A program made the position numbers and the translations under genes. Positions 1 through 4,510 of a stretch of 5,260 nucleotides of DNA are shown here, in pieces (position 1 is the stretch's first letter; every line of letters starts with the position of its first letter). The stretch lies in the NCBI GenBank assembly GCA_934476315.1, contig CAKSNQ010000067.1, forward strand, positions 1 to 5,260. Direction: 5' to 3'. The notes under the pieces were generated by a model, which saw only the letters and a program-made list of their open reading frames with translations, ran no database searches and was not told the DNA's origin. Origin of the DNA: an uncultured Eubacteriales bacterium. Its GTDB lineage: Bacteria > Bacillota > Clostridia > Oscillospirales > CAG-272.

Positions 1-1194
1 CTTGTCCTCGTACCGGTCAATAACGTCCTCTTTGATTTGAATCTTCTGATACGCCTCCTCGCTGAAGCTGTGCATCAGTGCAAAGGCGCGGGAAAGATTT
101 TTGCGGCTTTTTTCCGCCATGGAGCAGACCGCGGCGCGGCTCTGTTCCAGCGCCAGCGTCGGGTGGGCAAGAAAGCGTTCCTCCAGCCGATCCATCTCCG
201 CCGTCTCCGCCAAGTCCTCCGGGTCGTCCCTGAAGATCAGAACGACCAGTTTTTCCAAGAGCCCCGTCAGCGGTGCCAGCAGAAGAACGGTGAGCAAGCG
301 GAAAATCGTGTTGATAAGAGCGATATCCACCATATTGACGGTGTGAGTCATAAACGGAAATCCGATAAACGCATTCAGGGTATAGAACACTGCGGACCAC
401 ACAATCACACCGAGCAGATCAATCAGAAGGTAAACAAACGCGGTACGCCGACCGTTGACGCCCGCCCCCAGTGCCGAAAGCAGGACGGGAACCGCCGCGC
501 CGATGGCAATACCCATGATAATGGGGAAAGCCACCTGGAAGCTGATGACCCCGGTAATGGAAAGCGCCTGCAAAATGCCGACCGTCGCGGAGGAGCTTTG
601 AAGAACGCAGGTGATAAGCATGCCGACAAGGATACCGATGATTGGGTTGGAAAACGTCGTGAGCATATCCAAAAACACCGGGCTGTCGCGGAGCGGTTCC
701 ACAGCCGCGGACATCGCCGCCATTCCCGTCATCAGAATCGCAAAGCCCATCAGAATCTCTCCGATGTGGTGTTTGATGCGCTTTTTGCAGAACATGGTCA
801 ACACGATACCTGCAACAGCGACTATCGCAGTCAGCGTTGAAGTAGACAGCAGTTTAACCCAGCGAGAGGAGGCGTTTCCGACGTCGGACAGGCAAATAAT
901 CCAGCCTGTGACGCTCGTGCCCAAGATCGCGCCGAGAACGACGCCGATCGCCTGTCGAACACGCATCATACCCGAATTGACAAAGCCTACAACCATAATG
1001 GAGGTCGCCGAGGAGGACTGGATGACCGCGGTGACACCGGTCCCGAGCAAAACACCACGTAGCGGTGTGCTTGAAAGTCGGTACAAGATCAGCTCCAGCT
1101 TACTTCCCGCCACGCTTTTCAGTCCGTTTCCCATCAGCATCATGCCGAACAGGAACAAAGAAACCCCACTGAGCAATGCAAAGATACTATCCAT
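1..1194 (-). CDS. Na+/phosphate cotransporter family protein with C-terminal PhoU-like region (3' end cut by window edge)
   Basis: This is a polytopic membrane protein of the Na/Pi cotransporter (NptA/PNaS-like) family, expected to couple phosphate import to sodium entry. It reads open for 398 codons from ATG at 1194 to the window edge. The hydrophobic core has the family's two inverted half-repeats, each with the signature QSSSAT: residues 59-64 (followed by SIMVVG) and residues 199-204 (followed by VGILQA). The N-terminus starts directly in a membrane segment ending FLFGMMLMGNGLK, as usual for the family. From about residue 319 it turns into a charged helical region (RDDPEDLAETAEMDRLEERF and onward) that fits the PhoU-like domain often fused to these transporters; family members usually run to roughly 530-590 residues, so much of this domain lies outside. 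A weak AGGGA ribosome binding site sits about 7 nt before the ATG. It has its own promoter and is separated from the SPFH gene by a terminator. Whether it truly imports phosphate or acts in signalling cannot be told from sequence. Confidence 0.93.
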   Translation of the reverse strand, partial: MDSIFALLSGVSLFLFGMMLMGNGLKSVAGSKLELILYRLSSTPLRGVLLGTGVTAVIQSSSATSIMVVGFVNSGMMRVRQAIGVVLGAILGTSVTGWIICLSDVGNASSRWVKLLSTSTLTAIVAVAGIVLTMFCKKRIKHHIGEILMGFAILMTGMAAMSAAVEPLRDSPVFLDMLTTFSNPIIGILVGMLITCVLQSSSATVGILQALSITGVISFQVAFPIIMGIAIGAAVPVLLSALGAGVNGRRTAFVYLLIDLLGVIVWSAVFYTLNAFIGFPFMTHTVNMVDIALINTIFRLLTVLLLAPLTGLLEKLVVLIFRDDPEDLAETAEMDRLEERFLAHPTLALEQSRAAVCSMAEKSRKNLSRAFALMHSFSEEAYQKIQIKEDVIDRYEDK

Positions 1195-1249
1195 CGTTTT
1201 TCCCTATTTTCTTTCTGCTTTTCCTTATTATTTTACTTGTCCATCGTAC

Positions 1250-1278
1250 AGTATAGCACATATGCGCGAGAAAATAAA
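1250..1278 (-). promoter_or_regulatory. Sigma-A type promoter of the Na/Pi cotransporter gene
   Basis: Read on the minus strand, a -10 box TATACT (1250-1255) is preceded by TGTGC, giving a TRTGn extended -10. At 17 bp spacing the -35 is a poor TTTATT (1273-1278), so the extended -10 probably carries recognition. Predicted transcription start is near 1243, leaving a leader of about 49 nt before the ATG at 1194. Three A-tracts lie just upstream of the -35 (1283-1305). Confidence 0.65.
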
Positions 1279-1317
1279 GTCCTTTTTCATTTTTTCGCAT
1301 TTTTTGTGAACGCAGGG

Positions 1318-1362
1318 AAAATAAACAAAAGGGCTGCCGCGGTTTGCTCGTGACAGCCCTTT
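1318..1362 (-). terminator. Rho-independent terminator after the SPFH gene
   Basis: On the minus strand, AAAGGGCTG (1354-1362) pairs perfectly over 9 bp with CAGCCCTTT (1328-1336) around a 17-nt loop. A T-rich tail TTTTGTTTATTTT (1318-1330, overlapping the stem end) follows. It lies 22 bp after the SPFH stop codon and ends the nfeD-SPFH transcript before the Na/Pi gene promoter. In the plus direction the tail is poorer, so one-way termination is the better reading. Confidence 0.85.
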
Positions 1363-1384
1363 GGTTATTCGGTTAACTTTGCGT

Positions 1385-2323
1385 TTACGACTCCTGTTTT
1401 GCGGACGCGACAATCTCTCCAATCCCCGTCACCAGCCCCGCAAGTCCTTGAATTTCGGAGGGGATGATAATCTTGGTTGCCTTGCCGTCAGCCGCCTTTT
1501 CAAATGCCTCCAGGCTCTTGATCTTGAGCACGCCCTCGCCGGGTTGTGCCTCGTTAATCATGCGAATACCGTCCGCCGTCGCTTTCTGAATTTTCAGAAT
1601 TGCTTCAGCCTCACCCTCAGCGCGACGCACGGTCGCTTCCTTGGATGCCTCGGCGCGCAAAATTTCCGCCTCTTTTTCAGCTTCCGCCTCCAGAATCTGA
1701 GATTGCTTCCGTCCCTCTGCAACCAAAATCGCTGAATTTTTCTCACCCTCGGCACGTAAGATCGCTTCGCGGCGTTCACGCTCCGCTTTCATCTGCTTTT
1801 CCATGGCGTCCTGAATTTCCTTGGGAGGAATGATGTTTTTCAGCTCCACGCGCGTCACCTTGATGCCCCACGGGTCGGTTGCTTCGTCCAGAATAGCCCG
1901 CATCTTTGTATTGATGATGTCGCGGGAGGTCAGGGTGTTATCCAACTCCAACTCGCCGATGATGTTCCGTAGCGTGGTTGCAGTCAGATTCTCGATGGCG
2001 GACATCGGCGTTGTATGCCCGTAGGTGTACAGCTTGCAGTCGGTGATCTGATAAAACACGACCGTGTCAATCTGCATACGCACATTATCCTTTGTGATAA
2101 CCGGCTGGGGCGGGAAGTCCGCCACCTGCTCCATCAGGTTCACGCGGCGCGCCACGCGGTCGAAAAACGGCATTTTCACGTGCAATCCCGTGTGCCAGGT
2201 CACATGATATGCCCCCAGGCGCTCCACCACCATCGCCTGCGCCTGCGGCACGATATGCACATTACTGACAAGGATAACCAAAAGCACGACGATAATCAAA
2301 GAAATAACAATAATCGGTCCCAT
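1385..2323 (-). CDS. SPFH/stomatin-prohibitin family membrane protein (slipin/QmcA-like)
   Basis: This 312-residue protein belongs to the SPFH (band 7) family, whose members oligomerise at the membrane and are linked to membrane microdomains, protease control and protein quality control. One N-terminal hydrophobic segment spans about residues 3-20. The SPFH domain follows (about 24-190), with family-typical stretches such as VVERLGAYH, GLHVKMPFFDRV, DFPPQPVITKDNV and MEKQMKAERERREAIL. A long Ala/Glu/Lys/Arg-rich coiled coil follows; residues 187-241 form five consecutive 11-residue repeats of the pattern xILxAEGxKxS/A. The C-terminus (about 262-306) is again apolar and Gly-rich. Length is normal for bacterial slipins. 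The start is fixed by AAGGAGAG four bases before the ATG. It is the second gene of an operon, 27 bp after an NfeD-like gene, the classic partner of this family. Family assignment is secure; the specific cellular role is not. Confidence 0.95.
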   Translation of the reverse strand: MGPIIVISLIIVVLLVILVSNVHIVPQAQAMVVERLGAYHVTWHTGLHVKMPFFDRVARRVNLMEQVADFPPQPVITKDNVRMQIDTVVFYQITDCKLYTYGHTTPMSAIENLTATTLRNIIGELELDNTLTSRDIINTKMRAILDEATDPWGIKVTRVELKNIIPPKEIQDAMEKQMKAERERREAILRAEGEKNSAILVAEGRKQSQILEAEAEKEAEILRAEASKEATVRRAEGEAEAILKIQKATADGIRMINEAQPGEGVLKIKSLEAFEKAADGKATKIIIPSEIQGLAGLVTGIGEIVASAKQES

Positions 2324-2350
2324 AATTCTCTCCTTTTCTCTGCGAATTGT

Positions 2351-2788
2351 TTATGTGGCTTCTTTTTTCTTGCAAATCAGCTTGTTTCCGGCGATACCGA
2401 CAATGACAGCGATGTCTCCCGCCCGTAGAATTTCCTGTTCATTCTCGACCCGAACCGTCCAGTACTGTCCGTTAATCTTCCCCGCGCCAAGTCCGCGGAC
2501 ATTATAAACGTCCTCTGTAATAACAATCTCCTTGCCGATCATCGCATCCGCGTTGGTCGGAACAATGCGGTTATACCGACGGAAAATTCGTCTGGCAAAA
2601 ACCAATAGCAACAGAGACACCACGAGGAACGGCACGATCTGCCACACAAGCGGAACGGAAAGCTCGGAAAGTACGATTGCGATGAGTGCGCCGGGCAAGA
2701 ACCAGATGGAAACGAGGTCAAAGGTCACCGCCTCTACCAGCATCGCCAGAATTGCCACAGCCGTCCAGAAAATTGTTGTTCCGGTCAT
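2351..2788 (-). CDS. NfeD-like membrane protein (short form, OB-fold C-terminus)
   Basis: This 145-residue protein fits the short NfeD class: three hydrophobic segments at roughly residues 5-22, 26-42 and 47-66, a basic stop (ARRIFRRYNR, 65-74), then a small beta-rich soluble domain (about 80-140). That domain contains MIGKEIVITEDV, GAGKINGQYWTVRV and AGDIAVIVGIAGNKLICKKK, matching the OB-fold of NfeD C-terminal domains. It lacks the N-terminal ClpP-like serine protease of long NfeD proteins, as is normal for the short class. Members are nearly always encoded next to an SPFH protein and are thought to bind or stabilise it at the membrane; here the SPFH gene follows after 27 bp. The ATG at 2788 is preceded by AAGGGGGGA (2793-2801) at good spacing. 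It is the first gene after a very strong promoter. The family call is firm; the molecular activity is inferred from the partnership. Confidence 0.92.
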   Translation of the reverse strand: MTGTTIFWTAVAILAMLVEAVTFDLVSIWFLPGALIAIVLSELSVPLVWQIVPFLVVSLLLLVFARRIFRRYNRIVPTNADAMIGKEIVITEDVYNVRGLGAGKINGQYWTVRVENEQEILRAGDIAVIVGIAGNKLICKKKEAT

Positions 2789-2841
2789 AAAATCCCCCCT
2801 TATGTTTTGATGAACAGCTCACGCTTATTCGTGTTTATTCA

Positions 2842-2870
2842 ATTATATCACACGGTCATCTGATTGTCAA
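2842..2870 (-). promoter_or_regulatory. Consensus sigma-A promoter of the nfeD-SPFH operon
   Basis: On the minus strand the -35 is TTGACA (2865-2870), the spacer is exactly 17 bp, and the -10 is TATAAT (2842-2847) preceded by TGTGA, which adds a TRTGn extension. Both hexamers match consensus at all positions. Predicted start is near 2835, giving a leader of about 47 nt before the NfeD ATG. Confidence 0.93.
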
Positions 2871-2871
2871 T

Positions 2872-2893
2872 GAGTTTTCAAAAATATTTTTTG
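2872..2893 (-). promoter_or_regulatory. UP-element-like AT tract upstream of the nfeD-SPFH promoter
   Basis: The minus strand reads AAAAATATTTTTGAAAA directly upstream of the -35 box. This satisfies the published E. coli UP-element core AAAWWTWTTTTNNNAAA at every position and ends one base closer to the -35 than the E. coli spacing. It would bind the alpha C-terminal domain of RNA polymerase. The same bases could form a weak AT hairpin (2875-2897), but there is no T-tail to make it a terminator for the upstream gene. Confidence 0.55.
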
Positions 2894-2903
2894 GAAACGA
2901 CGC

Positions 2904-3578
2904 TCAACGATAGCTAGTATACGGGACGATGGATACAATCATGAGCGTTCCGTCGCGCTCCGTCAGGCGAAGGAGCTGCGCACGCTCGGCATCGCTTCCT
3001 ATGTCCGAGCGGAAAGTACCGTTATTCTGCCGGATTTTATAGGAGATAAGATAGGTTTCCGTATTTTCGCTTTCCTCCGTTCCCAGCACGCGCTTGACGG
3101 AAATATCGTAAATCTGTTGCATGGTAAAGGACGTCGGCAAAGTGCTCGGATCGTACTCGGGGGCGAAGAACGTCGCATATTCCGAAGCGTTTCCGCGAAT
3201 CGCGCTATCAAAGTAACTGTACAGAAAGCGAAGATACGGCTCGCAGGAGGCGAGATCTTCCTCTTCCAAAGAGTAAACCGCCCCCGTGTAGGGATCGGCG
3301 TAATGAATCCGGCGATCCAGCGCAAGATATTCAGGATCCGCGAGAATATCCACACTCTCACTCAACTCAACAGGGTAAAAATCAATCGGCGAGGGATTTT
3401 GAACCGGCTCACGGTGAAATAACCAGTCGGTGATCCGATCCGGGTCAAGCCAGACTGCGGCAACCGTCAGGGCGAAAATGCATACCGCGACCAGAATCAG
3501 AATTTTCACTTTCTTCCTTGTGGATTTGCTCCGCTCGGGGCGTTTTTCCTCCTGCGGCGTATCGGATGATCTTTTCAT
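2904..3578 (-). CDS. Membrane-anchored protein of unknown function, possible NTF2-like extracytoplasmic domain
   Basis: I do not recognise a named family. The 224-residue product begins with a highly charged cytoplasmic tail (about 1-25, rich in Lys/Arg/Ser), then one membrane segment at about 24-43 (VKILILVAVCIFALTVAAVW), then a roughly 180-residue outer part. Positive-inside reasoning puts the N-terminus in the cytoplasm. There is no lipobox or clear cleavage site, so it is likely an anchored protein rather than a secreted one. The outer part has a Pro-rich linker (about 57-70) and then a helix plus sheet pattern: YLRFLYSYFDSAIRGNASEYATFFAPEY, a YDISVKRV strand, YLISYKIRQNNGTFRSD and LLRLTERDGTLMIVSIVP. 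That arrangement resembles NTF2/SnoaL-like folds; this is an inference from pattern only. ATG at 3578 was chosen over an in-frame TTG at 3584 because CGGAGG lies 6 nt before the ATG and abuts the TTG. It has its own promoter, divergent from lepB, and no terminator before the nfeD promoter. Confidence 0.85.
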   Translation of the reverse strand: MKRSSDTPQEEKRPERSKSTRKKVKILILVAVCIFALTVAAVWLDPDRITDWLFHREPVQNPSPIDFYPVELSESVDILADPEYLALDRRIHYADPYTGAVYSLEEEDLASCEPYLRFLYSYFDSAIRGNASEYATFFAPEYDPSTLPTSFTMQQIYDISVKRVLGTEESENTETYLISYKIRQNNGTFRSDIGSDAERAQLLRLTERDGTLMIVSIVPYTSYR

Positions 3579-3584
3579 AAACAA

Positions 3585-3590
3585 CCTCCG
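3585..3590 (-). promoter_or_regulatory. Ribosome binding site that decides the start of the unknown membrane protein
   Basis: The minus strand reads CGGAGG followed by TTGTTT and then ATG. The 6-nt spacing suits the ATG at 3578; the TTG at 3584 is directly adjacent to the Shine-Dalgarno and cannot be used with it. Confidence 0.8.
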
Positions 3591-3616
3591 TGCGTTTCCT
3601 TTTTTTCTGCACTTTC

Positions 3617-3645
3617 ATCTTAGCACAAATTCATAAAAAACGCAA
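3617..3645 (-). promoter_or_regulatory. Promoter of the unknown membrane protein gene, divergent from lepB
   Basis: On the minus strand a -10 box TAAGAT (3617-3622) is preceded by TGTGC, again a TRTGn extended -10. At 17 bp the -35 is TTGCGT (3640-3645), matching only the TTG half of consensus. Predicted start is near 3610, with a leader of about 32 nt. It is weaker than the nfeD and lepB promoters. Confidence 0.65.
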
Positions 3646-3665
3646 TGGTCTGCGTGATAAATTTT

Positions 3666-3747
3666 ATTTCCCGCTCGAAAAGAATCGTGGTTCGCTCTTG
3701 TCATTCGGGAAATTATATGGTATAATATAAGGAAAGGTGCGGGAAAT
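3666..3747. repeat. Three copies of CGGGAAAT in the divergent intergenic region
   Basis: The octamer CGGGAAAT occurs at 3706-3713 and 3740-3747 on the plus strand and inverted at 3666-3673. The first two share a ninth base (CGGGAAATT); the inverted and the last share a ninth base at the other side (GCGGGAAAT). Copy centres are 40 and 34 bp apart. One copy sits in the spacer of the lepB promoter and one just after its predicted start, where a repressor could act; no regulator is known from this window. Confidence 0.45.
3698..3726 (+). promoter_or_regulatory. Promoter of the lepB-ylqF transcription unit
   Basis: The -35 TTGTCA (3698-3703) matches consensus at five of six bases. A 17-bp spacer follows, then a perfect -10 TATAAT (3721-3726) preceded by TATGG, a TRTGn extended -10. 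Predicted start is near 3733, giving a leader of about 63 nt. Its -35 lies 52 bp from the -35 of the divergent gene. Confidence 0.88.
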
Positions 3748-3771
3748 TCTCCGTCGGAGCCTCTCTCGCAC
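3737..3771 (+). promoter_or_regulatory. Nested hairpin in the lepB leader
   Basis: GTGCGGGA (3737-3744) can pair with TCTCGCAC (3764-3771) over 8 bp including one G-U. Inside it CTCC (3749-3752) pairs with GGAG (3756-3759) around a 3-nt loop. AAAG (3733-3736) could extend the stem to CTTT (3776-3779) past a 4-nt bulge. It ends 11 nt before the ribosome binding site and is followed by CTCTTTT, so it could affect translation or act as a weak attenuator. Role is inferred. Confidence 0.4.
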
Positions 3772-3782
3772 AGCTCTTTTGC

Positions 3783-3790
3783 GGGGGTGA
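3783..3790 (+). promoter_or_regulatory. Ribosome binding site that decides the lepB start
   Basis: GGGGGTGA lies 5 nt before the ATG at 3796. An in-frame GTG at 3787 is inside this Shine-Dalgarno and has no purine-rich site of its own upstream, so the ATG is preferred. Confidence 0.75.
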
Positions 3791-3795
3791 AAGCC

Positions 3796-4491
3796 ATGGA
3801 AACAAAAACATCACAAAAGCCGGACAGAAATCCCGGTGCATCCGGCAAAAAGTCCGCGTTTTGTTCCGTGCTCGACGTTGTGGAGCAGATAGTCATCTGT
3901 CTTTGCGTGGTTCTTGTCTTGTTCTGCTTTTTGCTCCGCGTATGCGTCGTGTCGGGCTCTTCCATGCTCCCCACGCTCAGGAATGGGCAGATTCTGCTCG
4001 TCTCCGACCTCTTCTATCAGCCGCACGCAGGCGACATCGTGGTCTTTCATCAAACGAGTGAGAATATTGCTCTTTACAATGAGCCGATCGTCAAGCGCGT
4101 AATCGCCACAGAGGGGCAGACAGTGACAATCCGCCTGACACCCGATGAATACGTTGCCAACAACCGGACGTACACCGGAAAGAAGGGTGAAATCTTCGTG
4201 GACGGCGTCCTGCTTGAGGAAACCTATATCCAACTGATCGATCGCTGGAGTGGAACGGAAATCGGCTTGTATCAGAGCCAGGCAATCCCCGAATATAACC
4301 TGCTTACGGATGAGGACGGCGTGCAGACCTTTGAGATAACCCTGCCTGAGGGGATGCTGTTTGTCATGGGAGATAACCGGAACAATTCTGCGGACAGCCG
4401 GACGGTCGCGATCGGCCCGGTCGACAAACGCCGCGTCCTCGGGCGCGTGATTGTGCAACTTCCGCTTACTCTCCCGAAAAGCGCCAACTGA
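3796..4491 (+). CDS. lepB: Type I signal peptidase (LepB/Sip, family S26)
   Basis: This 231-residue membrane serine protease removes signal peptides from exported preproteins on the outer face of the membrane, using a Ser/Lys dyad. A short cytoplasmic tail (1-27) is followed by one membrane anchor (about 28-50), the Gram-positive layout. Box B reads VSGSSMLPTL with the expected nucleophile Ser56 just before Met57. Box D reads IVKRVIATEGQTV, with Lys100 as the general base. Box E reads GDNRNNSADSR (192-202), close to the canonical GDNRxxSxDSR. The stretch between boxes D and E (about 112-185) is longer than in minimal Bacillus enzymes and accounts for the overall size. All catalytic boxes are present, so the enzyme should be active. 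It has a strong promoter, a structured leader, and is followed after 19 bp by ylqF, a gene order familiar from Firmicutes, where rplS is often the preceding gene. Here the preceding gene is unrelated and divergent. Confidence 0.96.
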   Translation: METKTSQKPDRNPGASGKKSAFCSVLDVVEQIVICLCVVLVLFCFLLRVCVVSGSSMLPTLRNGQILLVSDLFYQPHAGDIVVFHQTSENIALYNEPIVKRVIATEGQTVTIRLTPDEYVANNRTYTGKKGEIFVDGVLLEETYIQLIDRWSGTEIGLYQSQAIPEYNLLTDEDGVQTFEITLPEGMLFVMGDNRNNSADSRTVAIGPVDKRRVLGRVIVQLPLTLPKSAN

Positions 4492-4497
4492 CCCGTC

Positions 4498-4504
4498 AAG
4501 GAGG
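4498..4504 (+). promoter_or_regulatory. Perfect Shine-Dalgarno of ylqF
   Basis: AAGGAGG lies 6 nt before the ATG at 4511 and starts 7 nt after the lepB stop codon, so the two genes are very likely co-transcribed with independent strong initiation of ylqF. Confidence 0.85.
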
Positions 4505-4510
4505 AATTCT

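Noticed and set aside
37..840. Long open frame (267 codons) on the plus strand, very rich in His, Arg, Gln and Asp
   Set aside because: It is the shadow of the Na/Pi cotransporter gene; the odd composition comes from reading complementary codons of a hydrophobic protein.
611..1309. Open frame of 232 codons on the plus strand
   Set aside because: It is antisense to the same cotransporter and runs through its promoter; no supporting ribosome binding site or protein similarity was seen.
1306..1311. TTCACA on the minus strand upstream of the Na/Pi gene as a possible Pho box element
   Set aside because: Pho-type boxes need several such hexamers at about 11-bp period; only one is present, so phosphate control by this route is not supported.
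2015..2428. His-rich open frame of 137 codons on the plus strand
   Set aside because: It spans the SPFH/NfeD junction in antisense and is explained by those two well-supported genes.
2875..2897. AT-rich inverted repeat after the unknown gene as a terminator
   Set aside because: The stem is almost all A-T with a mismatch and has no T-run after it; the UP-element reading explains the bases better.
3582..3584. TTG start codon for the unknown membrane protein
   Set aside because: The Shine-Dalgarno CGGAGG touches it with no spacing, while the ATG two codons later is ideally placed.
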